DNA from: Deltaproteobacteria bacterium
GTDB taxonomy: Bacteria > Desulfobacterota > Desulfobacteria > Desulfobacterales > GCA-2748835
NCBI GenBank assembly: GCA_002748835.1
Contig: PDTL01000020.1
Coordinates: 27,211 to 91,210 of the forward strand
Length of the DNA: 64,000 nt
Reading direction: 5' to 3'
Shown here one piece after another: positions 1 through 9,317 of this stretch. Made by a program: the position numbers and the translations under genes. The notes beneath the pieces are model-generated. The model did not search any database. It was not told the DNA's origin and was given only the letters and a program-made list of their open reading frames with translations. The stretch's first letter is position 1. Each line of letters begins with the position of its first letter.

Positions 1-2055
1 TGTGTGTCGATTCTGTGCATGCGGCTGCACCGGTCGTTCGGGGGGTATGAAACGGCGGACCGGTTGTCACGGATGCTGCTGAAGCAATATCCCTGGCATG
101 CGGAATCTGCCTGGATCAGGCTGGCCGCGACACCGGCGGACAGTATTTTTACCGATGCGGTGGCTCTTGCTGCTGCCATTGATGAACAACAGCAGCGGGG
201 ACGGTTTTTTATCGAGGAGGCCACCTGGAAAGAAGCCCGCGATGCATTTATCAAAATGATCGGTGATAAAGACGCGGTATTTCCTGAAAAACAGATTGTT
301 TCGGATGTGAATCCGGCAGAGAAGACCGGGATCCGTCTGCTTACGGATAGTCAGGTCGATTCGGTTTACCAAACCTGGATCCGGGATGCGGTCCGGTTGG
401 GCGGACGGGCGGTGTTGAGCCGTGCAGGCGGCGGAAAGGCATTCACAAAAGGGGTGAACACCCACTTCGGCGGTGTGCAGCCCTCCTGGCTGTATGTGTC
501 AGCAAACACGAATGGCGCGCCGGCGTGGCTGGAGGATTCAGATCTCCCCTTTTCAGCCCTTGCCGCGTATTATGAAGACGCTCAGATGCCGGCGGACATG
601 TATACCGGATTTTCTCATATGACGAGAAATGCCGACAACCGGCCGGCGCACCAGCTGAGCGTGGGCCATCTGTTGCTGAGCGCGGGATTTGCAACCAGGG
701 CAGAGGCGTATCTGGTCGAAGGAGGTGCACTCTGCCCGACAGATGCCGGTGGGGTGATTGACCAGGTGGTGGTGGCAGGCGGTGATGACAGGGTGTTGCA
801 GGATGCCATGAAGGCATGGCCGAATAGGTATGGGTTGTTTCTGGCCGCAGGCGCCTATTATGCCGGGTCTGATGATCAGAAAGCAGCCACAGCGCTGGGT
901 CATGCCATGACACTTGATCCCCGTCAGACCGATGCTGCCGTTCAGATGGCGAGACTTGCCGCCAAAGGCGGTCATCTGGAAATGTCAGAGGCGGTACTGA
1001 ATCACTTTTTTGTAGCTGCCGGCGCCGGTTCGGACCGTTGCCGGTTGACCCTGGCCGGGATTTATCTGAGTGCGGGTGACTCAGCAAAAACCCTGTCTAC
1101 GCTTAGCAAGCTGAACGTTCCTGATTCACCTGAGGGACTCGAAATGCTATCTCTGTGCCTGATTCGCATGGGAGATGCGGATTCAGCACGGGCCGTGATT
1201 CTCGAAGGACAGAAACGCTACCCCCACCATATGACCTGGCAGACACTGGCCTTGCTGCTCCATGCGCATCAGGGTGGAATGGCGTCCTGGGCCCAGGAGT
1301 TCTGTAGGCATCTGGATCGTGTGGAAGCCCGCGAGCTGGCAGACCGGGTCATGAAAAACTGGCATCCGAACTCGAGTATTGACTATGACCGCCTGGCAGA
1401 AGTGGCGCTGCCTGCGGAAGCTGCGATGGTGCTGGGTCGATTCATGATCGACCGGAAACGGCCGGATGCGGCATTTCAGCTGTTGAACCGGGCTGAGGGC
1501 GTGACCCGGGCGTTGAATCTTGAGTGGATGTACACGGCTTACCGGGCCCTCGATACCTGGAAACCATCTGCCGCTTCCGGTTGGTTGAACGCCCACGCGG
1601 ATCCCGGAAAGGTGATGCAGCTGGCCGCCAGATTCTATGCAGATGGTGAATGGAATGCCGTGATTCGGATTTTGGCCGCTTCCGGCGCATCCGCATCAGA
1701 GTATGCGGATTACGGCCGTCTCCTGACCTTGATGGCATGGAAGTCGGGTGGGACGTTGAGCGCGGAAGCACAGGAAGCCCTGGTAACCGGGTTCTCAGCC
1801 CAGCCTGCACACATTTATAAGGTGGCCGGTCAGCTGCTTTTGGGCACCGGCTCTGAAAGCGAGCTTGAACCGTATATGCAAGCGGCTGTGTCCCAATGTG
1901 AAGGGGCGTATTACCTGGGCTTGTGGAACCGTCTGAACGGAAATATCAGCGCTGCCGAGCGCTGGTATAGACGGTCTCTGGAAACCGGCCTGTTACAGCA
2001 ACCCGAATGGCAGTTTGCGCACGGTGATATAAAGCGCCTAGGATCCGGTCTGTGA
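1..2055 (+). CDS. TPR-like repeat protein, C-terminal part (5' end outside window)
   Basis: The frame is open from the first base of the window, so this is probably the C-terminal 680 or so residues of a longer protein; the GTG at 4 need not be the real start. From about residue 210 onward the protein is a run of Ala/Leu-rich helical pairs with a spacing typical of tetratricopeptide repeats (for example the segments around 'AATALGHAMTLDPRQTDA' and 'AAERWYRRSLETGLLQ' near the C-terminus). The region before about residue 200 shows no recognisable motif. TPR proteins are usually protein-interaction scaffolds; the partner cannot be told from here. No membrane segment is seen in the visible part. 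The stop at 2053-2055 is followed by a convergent gene. Confidence 0.6.
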   Translation, partial: CVSILCMRLHRSFGGYETADRLSRMLLKQYPWHAESAWIRLAATPADSIFTDAVALAAAIDEQQQRGRFFIEEATWKEARDAFIKMIGDKDAVFPEKQIVSDVNPAEKTGIRLLTDSQVDSVYQTWIRDAVRLGGRAVLSRAGGGKAFTKGVNTHFGGVQPSWLYVSANTNGAPAWLEDSDLPFSALAAYYEDAQMPADMYTGFSHMTRNADNRPAHQLSVGHLLLSAGFATRAEAYLVEGGALCPTDAGGVIDQVVVAGGDDRVLQDAMKAWPNRYGLFLAAGAYYAGSDDQKAATALGHAMTLDPRQTDAAVQMARLAAKGGHLEMSEAVLNHFFVAAGAGSDRCRLTLAGIYLSAGDSAKTLSTLSKLNVPDSPEGLEMLSLCLIRMGDADSARAVILEGQKRYPHHMTWQTLALLLHAHQGGMASWAQEFCRHLDRVEARELADRVMKNWHPNSSIDYDRLAEVALPAEAAMVLGRFMIDRKRPDAAFQLLNRAEGVTRALNLEWMYTAYRALDTWKPSAASGWLNAHADPGKVMQLAARFYADGEWNAVIRILAASGASASEYADYGRLLTLMAWKSGGTLSAEAQEALVTGFSAQPAHIYKVAGQLLLGTGSESELEPYMQAAVSQCEGAYYLGLWNRLNGNISAAERWYRRSLETGLLQQPEWQFAHGDIKRLGSGL

Positions 2056-2106
2056 ACCGATGGTCAGAAAACGATGCGGGCGCTTTTAATCAGTCGTATT
2101 CAGGCG

Positions 2107-2685
2107 TTACGACGATTCTATCAAGGATTTTCCACTGCTGAACGATTGCCCTGCAACATCTTTCAACGCCCAGTATTCCCGTGATGTGGGCGCGTAAACA
2201 AAGGGGTTGACCTTGTCGATGGCCGGTAGCCCCTTAGCGTTGAGGACATTCTCATCGGCCTTGATGCCGACGATTTCACCGACAAACTGGACATGCCCGC
2301 CAATCTCAACCACATGCCTGACCTCGCACTCGAAGATGAGCGGAAATTCCTCGACATAGGGGGCGTCAACGCGCTCTGAGCGTGTTGCCGTAAGTCCTGA
2401 AACCGCGAACTTATCAGTATCCCTGCCACTGACCATACCGAAATAATCGGCTTCTTTGAGATAGGCCACGGAGGGGATCGACACCGTGTAGCACTTGCGC
2501 TGCATCAGGGCCGCATAGGTGTAGGTGACCTTGCGGATGCTTACGGTCAAATGGGGCGGCATGGAACAGCAGATCCCCCCCCAGCCAATGGTCATGATAT
2601 TTGCCTTGCCATTTTCATCATAGGTGCCAACACACCAGGTGGGTGCCGGGCAGGCATAGGTTCCTGGATCAATATCTTTTTTCAT
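2107..2685 (-). CDS. Flavin reductase family protein (flavoredoxin-like)
   Basis: A 192-residue protein of the flavin reductase-like FMN-binding fold. The N-terminal stretch 'ACPAPTWCVGTYDENGKAN' followed by 'IMTIGWGGICCSMPP' and 'VSIRKVTYTYAAL' matches the FMN-binding core of flavoredoxin-type proteins, in which a split beta-barrel dimer binds FMN and passes electrons in anaerobes. Length and the late motif 'VNPFVYAPTSREYWAL' fit the family. Start ATG at 2685 has an A/G-rich Shine-Dalgarno (AAAGGAG) just upstream. It stands alone, convergent with the TPR gene and divergent from the RND gene at 2957. The physiological electron donor and acceptor are not evident. Confidence 0.85.
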   Translation of the reverse strand: MKKDIDPGTYACPAPTWCVGTYDENGKANIMTIGWGGICCSMPPHLTVSIRKVTYTYAALMQRKCYTVSIPSVAYLKEADYFGMVSGRDTDKFAVSGLTATRSERVDAPYVEEFPLIFECEVRHVVEIGGHVQFVGEIVGIKADENVLNAKGLPAIDKVNPFVYAPTSREYWALKDVAGQSFSSGKSLIESS

Positions 2686-2956
2686 GGTTGTGCTCCTTTT
2701 TTGAGGTTGGTAAACGGAAAGAACGCATGGTTGCCGGGATGGCAGGGTTACCGCTTTTTTTAATACCTGACGCTTCAGTTGGTGTCAAAAGAAACCCATA
2801 CGGTGTTTTTTCCCGATCGGGATATTTTTTCTCCCGGTATTGGTAGTGACGCCGATGAAAACAGGGTATGATTTTTTAAAGTTGGGAAATTACAGACACA
2901 GGCGGTTTTCACCGTCAAGGAAGACCCTGATGATTTTTTGTCCTTAAGAGGTTGCC

Positions 2957-5308
2957 ATGCATACAAATCATATTCCCCTCGCGGGATTTTTCGCGGGCGT
3001 CAGCGACCATGTGTTAAGAAAACGCGGGTGGTATCTGGCGGGCGTTATCCTGATCACCCTTTTTTTTATTTTCCAGATGCGCAGCCTTCGTTTTGATAAC
3101 TCTTCGGAGATCTGGTATGTGGAGGGACATGCTGCCCTAACGGCCAAGGCCTATTTTGATGAGGCCTTTGGGAATTATCAGTTTGTCTATCTGCTTTTTA
3201 CCAAAGAAAAAACAGACTTTACCCCTGAAAATTTCAGACGCATGGCCGAACTTGCCGATGCCCTTGAAGCGACAGTTCCCTACGTGAAGCGGGTGCTCTG
3301 GCTTGGCAATGCCGAACGCATCCGGGGTGCAGGGGCACAGGATGTCCGGATCGCCCCGTTTTTTGAAACACCGCCGGCAACGCGGCAGGAGATTGACGAC
3401 AAACTCGATGAAGCGATCCTGGAACCCAGTTTTGTCGGTGATCTGATCTCACCGGACAAAACCGCCTTGAGTATGGTCGTGGAGCTTGATACCTATCCTT
3501 CCAAAACAGCGGATCTGACCCCGCAGAAAACAGTGGCGGATGCGGTGGATGCTGTTCTGGCCCGTCCCGAGTTTGCCGCGTTGGCCCCGTTTGTTTCCGG
3601 CACGCCGCATTTTAACACCCAGTACAGTGCGCTGGCCAAACGGGATATGGGAAAACTTTCCTTAGCCGTTGTTTTGGTGCAGATGGTGCTGCTGTTCTTT
3701 TTTGCCCGGGGCATTCGCGGCGTCATTGTTCCCATTGGTATCACGATGCTTGCCGTACTCTGGACCCTGGGCACCGTCGCGTTGCTGGGGTTTACCCTGA
3801 ATCTTTTGTCTTCGGCCATCCCCGCCATGTTAATTTGCGTGAGTATTGGTGACGCCATGCACGCTATTTCCGCCTTTTATGGCGGGCTGCAGCGGGGGAT
3901 GTCCCAAAAAGAGGCCTTGCGCGCTGCCTTTGCAGAAGTCGGATTGGCGCTGATGCTCACCTCCTTGACCACGGCCATCGGGTTTTTGGCCTATCTCAGC
4001 TGCGAAGTGGTCCCTTACCGGGAAATGGGCGTCTATGTGTCGGTTGGTGTGCTGTACGCCTTTTTGCTCACCCTGGTGCTCACGCCCATCTTTTTTTCCA
4101 TTGGGACGGTGCGGCCGCCTGCCCAGAAAACCCGTTCCTCTCAGGATCTTTTTTCCCGCTGGCTGCTGTTCTGCTGTGATCAGGTGACCACCCGCCCCCT
4201 GACCCTTGTGCTCGGGTTTTCCGCGATCATGCTGCTCACCTTTGTTGGGTATCTGAACATGAAGGTCGAGTCCAACACCAGCAAACTGATTTTTAAAGGG
4301 GAGCCCTTGCGGGATACCCTGGATCTGGTGGATGCGCGGATGGGAAACAGCATTACCCTAGAATTTTTGATGGATACCGGTAAACCGTCAGGCGTCAAGG
4401 ATCCGGCGTTCATGAAAAAACTGGACACCCTGATGCAGGATGCCGAAACCTATCCCCAGGTGACCAAAGCGACGTCCGTCACCTCGGTACTCAAGCAGAT
4501 CCGCCGGGCTTTGTACAATAACGATCCAGCCAGCTACACCCTGCCCGATTCTACTGAGGCCATCGCCCAGTACCTCTTTCTCTACGAAAGCTCCGGCGGC
4601 GGGATGCTGGATCGCCAGGTGGGATTTCTCTATGATATGGCGCGGCTGAGTCTAAAGGCACCAACCATTGATACTGCCGACGCCCGCAAGCTGCTGGTGG
4701 AGATGCGAAAAAAGATCAAGACGCTTTTTGGCGATTCGGTTAAGGTCGTGGTCTCTGGCGGCATGTTCAATTATATCGAGCTCACCGATATTCTTTATTC
4801 AGGCCAGCGGCACAGTTTTATTGCCGCGTTGTTGGTCATTTCCGTGGTGATGATGGGGGTGCTGCGCTCGGTACGGCTCGGTCTGCTCAGCATGATCCCC
4901 AATATTTTTCCGGTGTTTTTCACCATGGGCTTTCTCGGCCTTGTGGGGTATTATCTTGATGTCATCACCATCAGTTATGCTGCCGTGATTATCGGGGTCG
5001 CGGTGGATGACTCCATCCATTTTTTCACCCGGTTTCGCCAGGAATTTTCGGTCTGCGGCCGTTATGCAGAGGCCTTGCGGGTGACCTATCTTTCGATTGG
5101 CCGTCCGTTGACCCAGACAACCCTTGTTCTGGTCATCGGAAACCTGATGCTCATGTTTTCGTCCCTGCTTGGTTTTTTCAAGCTGGGGCTGCTTTTTGGT
5201 GTGGCGTTTTCCATGGCGCTGCTGGCTGATCTGCTGTTTGCGCCATCGTTGATTATGTTGCTCAAACCTTTGGGGAAAGAGAAAGGAGACCCCGCTCTTT
5301 CCGCATGA
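2957..5308 (+). CDS. MMPL/RND family transporter, envelope module A
   Basis: A 783-residue RND-superfamily permease of the MMPL/HpnN-like type. One N-terminal membrane helix (about residues 25-42) is followed by a periplasmic domain of about 190 residues, a block of five helices (about 230-380), a second helix (about 415), a second periplasmic domain and a final helix block (about 620-775). The segment 'GVAVDDSIHFFTRFRQEF' is the conserved TM-loop of this family. Such proteins move lipids or other hydrophobic molecules across the envelope by proton motive force. It begins a three-gene operon with the lipoprotein-sorting-like gene 12 bases downstream and the barrel gene after it. Residues 45-60 ('RFDNSSEIWYVEGH') match the equivalent part of the paralogue at 45387. 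Substrate unknown. Confidence 0.85.
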   Translation: MHTNHIPLAGFFAGVSDHVLRKRGWYLAGVILITLFFIFQMRSLRFDNSSEIWYVEGHAALTAKAYFDEAFGNYQFVYLLFTKEKTDFTPENFRRMAELADALEATVPYVKRVLWLGNAERIRGAGAQDVRIAPFFETPPATRQEIDDKLDEAILEPSFVGDLISPDKTALSMVVELDTYPSKTADLTPQKTVADAVDAVLARPEFAALAPFVSGTPHFNTQYSALAKRDMGKLSLAVVLVQMVLLFFFARGIRGVIVPIGITMLAVLWTLGTVALLGFTLNLLSSAIPAMLICVSIGDAMHAISAFYGGLQRGMSQKEALRAAFAEVGLALMLTSLTTAIGFLAYLSCEVVPYREMGVYVSVGVLYAFLLTLVLTPIFFSIGTVRPPAQKTRSSQDLFSRWLLFCCDQVTTRPLTLVLGFSAIMLLTFVGYLNMKVESNTSKLIFKGEPLRDTLDLVDARMGNSITLEFLMDTGKPSGVKDPAFMKKLDTLMQDAETYPQVTKATSVTSVLKQIRRALYNNDPASYTLPDSTEAIAQYLFLYESSGGGMLDRQVGFLYDMARLSLKAPTIDTADARKLLVEMRKKIKTLFGDSVKVVVSGGMFNYIELTDILYSGQRHSFIAALLVISVVMMGVLRSVRLGLLSMIPNIFPVFFTMGFLGLVGYYLDVITISYAAVIIGVAVDDSIHFFTRFRQEFSVCGRYAEALRVTYLSIGRPLTQTTLVLVIGNLMLMFSSLLGFFKLGLLFGVAFSMALLADLLFAPSLIMLLKPLGKEKGDPALSA

Positions 5309-5320
5309 CAGGAGATCCCC

Positions 5321-6106
5321 ATGCGTCATCTGTTTTTCTTGATTCCTTTTGTCTGTTGCTTTTTTTTCGCTGATGCTGCCGGGTGCACCCCTACCGGCAG
5401 GGAGATTATGTTACAGGTCGACGCTGTCGATACAAGCCGGGACAGCACCCTTGAAGCCAGTATGGTGATAGAACGCGGCAAGCGAAAACTGGTACGAAAG
5501 CTGGAGATCGTTTCCAAACGCTATGGCGAAAACCAGCAGGATCAGCGGACCCTGATCCGTTTTTTGACGCCTGCCGATGTGCGCGGCACCCGCTACCTTA
5601 CCTGGGCGTGGGATGATGCGGCAAAAGAAGATGATATGTGGGTATATCTGCCTGCGGAAAGCCTGGTTCGCCGGATTTCCGGCGGCGGTAAGAAGGGGAG
5701 TTTCATGCGGTCTGATCTGGCGAACGAGGATATCGAGCCGCGGGCCGTGGATGATGATATCCATACCTTGAAAGGGTCGGAAACCCTCCATGGTGCGGAT
5801 TGCTGGGTGGTGGAATCGGTGCCGCGGCCTGAACTCAAAAAAGAGACCAACTATGGTAAAAGAGTGGTCTATGTGCGCAAGGATATCCTTTTGCCGACAA
5901 AGATTGACTATTACGATAAACGGGGGCGATTGCTGAAAACAGCCACCTTTGGCGGCTTTAAAGAAATAGCGGGTATCTGGACCATCACAAAGATTCTCTT
6001 TGAGACCCCGGCCCGTAAGACCCGTACCCTCATGGAACGCACCGATATTCGCTATAACCAGGGGCTGGATGACAGTCTCTTTTTACAAAGCAATTTGAAA
6101 CGGTGA
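5321..6106 (+). CDS. Outer-membrane lipoprotein-sorting-like protein (LolA/LolB fold), module A
   Basis: A 261-residue secreted protein with an N-terminal signal peptide (hydrophobic residues about 3-20). The mature part has the conserved features of the 'outer membrane lipoprotein-sorting protein' family: 'PTGREIM' at the start, 'FLTPADVRGTRYLTWAWDD', 'DDMWVYLPA', 'VRRISGG' and a C-terminal 'TDIRYNQGLDDSLF'. The fold is a half-barrel that carries acylated or hydrophobic cargo through the periplasm. An AGGAG site lies 7 bases before ATG 5321. It sits between the RND gene and the barrel gene, whose GTG start overlaps its stop (GTGA). Homologous to the product of 43301-44110. I infer that it shuttles the RND substrate, since no Lol export genes are near. 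Confidence 0.8.
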   Translation: MRHLFFLIPFVCCFFFADAAGCTPTGREIMLQVDAVDTSRDSTLEASMVIERGKRKLVRKLEIVSKRYGENQQDQRTLIRFLTPADVRGTRYLTWAWDDAAKEDDMWVYLPAESLVRRISGGGKKGSFMRSDLANEDIEPRAVDDDIHTLKGSETLHGADCWVVESVPRPELKKETNYGKRVVYVRKDILLPTKIDYYDKRGRLLKTATFGGFKEIAGIWTITKILFETPARKTRTLMERTDIRYNQGLDDSLFLQSNLKR

Positions 6107-7611
6107 CCCGGGTTGGCATATACCTTCTTGTCCTCCTGATTTTTTTTGCAGATGGAGACGGCGCTCGGGCCGCTGAAGCCGGGGCGGGGCGTGCTGGCGA
6201 GCCCGTTGCCGACGCTGATCGTCCAAAAGAGGCGCCGTTAACAGGCGACCCCTTTGCCCCCGCCACCCGTCCGGCCGATTCTGCGTTGATCGGCGATCCG
6301 TTCGCGGAAAGCGATGTCTTTCAAGACCAGCGCGTTGCAGCGGTGCCGGAGAACACGCAAAACACGTTTCTGCAAAAAGGCTGGCTGGAGAGCCGAAACC
6401 AGTTTTGGCTGCGTAACAAACGCCCCTTTTCCACACGGCAGCGGGTCTGGCTTGAGGGATCATCGGCCCTGAATTTCGGCGCCCCTGCTGAGGAGACGGC
6501 GCCAGGCATTGCGTCAGCCCGTTTTTTCCTCTCCGGCTCCCTGGATAGTGACCCTGCAGCCGCAGACCTCTCCGATGATCATGACACGGTGTCGGCCATA
6601 CTCCACGAGGCCTATCTGACGGTGGAAGGCACATCCGCAGATGTGTTCATTGGCAAGAAAATGGTACGTTGGGGAACGGGAGACGGCGTTAATCCCCTGG
6701 ATCTGATCAACCCTCAGGATCATCGTGATCCGCTGGCCTCGGGCCGGGGCGATAACCGTCTGGCTGTTTTATTGGTGCAGGGGATTGTTTCACTTCCCGC
6801 CCCGGCACCCATTCAGGAACTCTCCCTGGAGGCGGTGGCGGTTCCGTTGGCAACGATCACCGCCCTGGCTGCAGCGGGTTCGGCCTTTGAGCCTGCGGCT
6901 TTAAGAGAAATACGCGCAGCCGAGCAGCAGGGTGTATTGCACCTTGTCAAGCCTGAAAAGCCGGAACGCTGGTTTGCGGATGGCAAGTATGGCCTGCGCC
7001 TCACCGCAACGGCCGCTGGCTGGGATCTGGGCCTGGCCGGATATTTCGGGGTCAAAAATACCCCCGTGTTCACTGGCGAAGTCGATGCCGACCACCGGCT
7101 GCGGCTCAGGCCTGTCCATCCCCGCATCCGTGCTGTGGGTGTCAGTTTTGCCAAGGGCATCCATCGTACCACCCTGCGGGGCGAGCTGGCGATCAAACCC
7201 CGGTATCCCCTGCAGAAAGCAGCGACGGGGCTTCCCGGATATTCACGCCGTACCCGGATCGAAGGCGTTGTTGGCGTTGACCGAACGTTTGGTTTGAGCC
7301 GCTATCTCAACCTGCAATATTTTGCCGAGGCTATTCCGGAAAATGACGGTGTGACCGGCCGCAGGTACAGCCACGGACTCACCGTTGCGTGTTCTGATCT
7401 TTTTTTGAATGATGATGTAAAACTCGGGGTGAGCGGTGTGGCCGGTTTTTCAGGCCAGGGGTGTGTGGTGCAGCCTTACGGTGAATACTATATGGGAGAT
7501 AACTGGCTGCTGGCGGTGTCTTTTTTTCTGTTTTACGGGGATGAAACCGAACGGTACGGCCAGTTTGCCGAGCAGGACTTTATCTCTCTGCGTCTGCGCT
7601 ACAGCTTCTAA
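6103..7611 (+). CDS. Predicted outer-membrane beta-barrel protein, module A
   Basis: A 502-residue protein starting at a GTG that overlaps the previous stop by four bases. The N-terminus is a signal peptide ('GIYLLVLLIFFADG') followed by a low-complexity Ala/Pro/Asp-rich linker to about residue 75. The rest alternates polar and aromatic residues as in beta strands, includes 'FIGKKMVRWGTGDGVNPLDLINPQD' (shown here split: 'FIGKKMVRWGTGDG' then 'VNPLDLINPQD'), and ends with 'LRLRYSF', the terminal-Phe signal used for barrel assembly. The 'KK..RWG..DG.....D.I.P.D' element is also in the paralogue at 44107. It resembles DUF1302-type barrels found beside RND transporters. I infer an outer-membrane channel or receptor serving the same substrate as the RND pump. 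Confidence 0.7.
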   Translation: MTRVGIYLLVLLIFFADGDGARAAEAGAGRAGEPVADADRPKEAPLTGDPFAPATRPADSALIGDPFAESDVFQDQRVAAVPENTQNTFLQKGWLESRNQFWLRNKRPFSTRQRVWLEGSSALNFGAPAEETAPGIASARFFLSGSLDSDPAAADLSDDHDTVSAILHEAYLTVEGTSADVFIGKKMVRWGTGDGVNPLDLINPQDHRDPLASGRGDNRLAVLLVQGIVSLPAPAPIQELSLEAVAVPLATITALAAAGSAFEPAALREIRAAEQQGVLHLVKPEKPERWFADGKYGLRLTATAAGWDLGLAGYFGVKNTPVFTGEVDADHRLRLRPVHPRIRAVGVSFAKGIHRTTLRGELAIKPRYPLQKAATGLPGYSRRTRIEGVVGVDRTFGLSRYLNLQYFAEAIPENDGVTGRRYSHGLTVACSDLFLNDDVKLGVSGVAGFSGQGCVVQPYGEYYMGDNWLLAVSFFLFYGDETERYGQFAEQDFISLRLRYSF

Positions 7612-7632
7612 TCAAAAAAATGGCTTGTTAAT

Positions 7633-7743
7633 CTAAACCGTTTCACGTTTCTCAACAGGAGATGCATCTACCCGCCCGGAATCCAGGGTAAAGGAGCCGT
7701 ATTTTTCATGGGCCTTGAAACGGTTTTCGGAACCCACCGCCAT
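7633..7743 (-). CDS. Possible 36-residue small protein downstream of leuA
   Basis: A short open frame follows leuA by eight bases on the same strand. It starts with ATG at 7743, preceded by an AAGG five to nine bases upstream, and stops with TAG at 7633-7635. The peptide begins MAVGSENRFKAHEKYG and is hydrophilic and charged, with no membrane helix. Tight coupling to leuA and the presence of a ribosome-binding site favour real translation; lack of any recognisable homologue argues for caution. The ends of the frame also form an 11-base inverted repeat (7635-7645 with 7716-7726), so it could instead be part of an RNA hairpin at the operon's 3' end. I do not recognise a function. Confidence 0.35.
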   Translation of the reverse strand: MAVGSENRFKAHEKYGSFTLDSGRVDASPVEKRETV

Positions 7744-7751
7744 GTTGTGCC

Positions 7752-9317
7752 TTAAATTCCCGCCATGTCATCCACATCCATCCGCGAGGGGGCGGCACTC
7801 GTTTTCAGGTATTCAAGCCGGTTCAGGCCGTTGATGTAGGCTTTGGCACTGGCGGTGATGATATCCATGTCCGCGCCTTTTCCAAGGGCGATATAATCCC
7901 CTTCGCGCAGCCGTACCGTCACCTCCCCCTGGGCATCGGTGCCGCCGGTGAGGGCACTGATGGAGAACCGGAGCATTTCTGATTCGGTTCCGGTCAGGCG
8001 GGCAATGATGTTGAAGACCGCATCGATGGGGCCGTTTCCCTCACCTGCGCCCTTGAAACTGCGCCCGTTGATCGTGAGGGCCACGGACGCGGTCGGGTAG
8101 ACGGTGGTGCCACTGGAGATGTGCAGGTATTCCAGCTCGAACAGCTCCGAACTCCGCAGGATGCCTTCGTTGACCAGGGCTTCCAGGTCTTCGTCAAGCA
8201 CGTGTTTTTTCTTGTCAGCCAGATCCTTGAACTGTTTGAAGATCAGCTGCAGTTCCTCGTCAGACAGGTCATATCCCATTTCCTGCAGCCGGGAGCGCAG
8301 GGCGTGCCGGCCGGAATGCTTGCCCAGGACCAGCTGGCTCTTGGACAGGCCCACAGTTTCCGGACGCATGATTTCGTAGGTCATGGGGTTTTTCAGCATG
8401 CCGTCCTGGTGAATGCCGGACTCATGGGCAAAGGCGTTGGCGCCCACGATGGCCTTGTTCGGCTGCACCATCATCCCGGTGATCATGCTGACCAGCCGGC
8501 TGATGGGATAGATATGGGTGGTGTCGATACCGGTGGTCATATCCATGAGATCCGGCCGGGTATGCATGGCCATGACCACTTCTTCCAGCGCGGTGTTGCC
8601 CGCGCGCTCGCCGATCCCGTTGATGGTCACTTCCGCCTGACCGGCACCAGCCTGAATGGCCGCGAGCGTGTTGGCGGCGGCCAGACCCAGGTCATTGTGG
8701 CAATGAACGCTTAAGATGGCCTGATCCATGTTGGGCGTGTGTGCCATGACATACCGGATCAGCTCACTGTATTCTTCGGGGATGGCGTATCCCACGGTAT
8801 CCGGCAGGTTAACGGTGGTGGCGCCGGCATCAATGACCGCCTCAAAAACCCGGCAGAGAAAGTCCCGGTCACTGCGGGAGCCGTCTTCTGCGGAAAATTC
8901 GATGTTGTCTGTCAGGGTTTTGGCATAGGCGACCGCGTCTCTGGCCGCGTTAACCACTTCATCCCGGGACATGTTCAGCTTGTATTTCAGGTGAATGTCC
9001 GATGTGGCGATAAAGGTATGGATGCGGGGGTTGGCCGCATGCTTAACCGCTTCCCAGGCCCGGTCGATATCTTTTTTATTGGCCCGGCACAGGGCCGCGA
9101 CCTGGCAGTTTTCTACCTTGCCAGACACCTGGGCCACGGCGTCAAAGTCGCCTTGGGAGGCTGCCGGAAACCCCGCTTCAATGACATCCACGCCCAGGGC
9201 TTCCAGGCGGGAGGCAATGCGCAGTTTTTCTGCCATGTTCATGCTGGCGCCCGGGGATTGCTCACCGTCCCTCAAGGTGGTGTCGAATATGATGATTTTC
9301 CGTTTGTCTGTTGTCAT
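7752..9317 (-). CDS. leuA: 2-isopropylmalate synthase
   Basis: A 521-residue enzyme that condenses 2-ketoisovalerate with acetyl-CoA, the first committed step of leucine synthesis. The catalytic TIM-barrel begins with 'FDTTLRDGEQSPG' (residues 11-23), has the metal site 'SVHCHNDLG' near residue 205 and 'GIGERAGN', then 'HESGIHQDGMLK'. A C-terminal regulatory domain (about residues 390-500) is the usual leucine-binding feedback domain, ending in 'EVTVRLREGDYIALGKGADMD' like sequence (only part quoted: 'EVTVRLREGDY'). Length is normal for the long bacterial LeuA. Its ATG overlaps the cimA stop by four bases (ATGA), so the two are translationally coupled. It is the last large gene of the ilvD-ilvB-ilvN-cimA-leuA operon and thus lies under the ilv attenuator. 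Confidence 0.95.
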   Translation of the reverse strand: MTTDKRKIIIFDTTLRDGEQSPGASMNMAEKLRIASRLEALGVDVIEAGFPAASQGDFDAVAQVSGKVENCQVAALCRANKKDIDRAWEAVKHAANPRIHTFIATSDIHLKYKLNMSRDEVVNAARDAVAYAKTLTDNIEFSAEDGSRSDRDFLCRVFEAVIDAGATTVNLPDTVGYAIPEEYSELIRYVMAHTPNMDQAILSVHCHNDLGLAAANTLAAIQAGAGQAEVTINGIGERAGNTALEEVVMAMHTRPDLMDMTTGIDTTHIYPISRLVSMITGMMVQPNKAIVGANAFAHESGIHQDGMLKNPMTYEIMRPETVGLSKSQLVLGKHSGRHALRSRLQEMGYDLSDEELQLIFKQFKDLADKKKHVLDEDLEALVNEGILRSSELFELEYLHISSGTTVYPTASVALTINGRSFKGAGEGNGPIDAVFNIIARLTGTESEMLRFSISALTGGTDAQGEVTVRLREGDYIALGKGADMDIITASAKAYINGLNRLEYLKTSAAPSRMDVDDMAGI

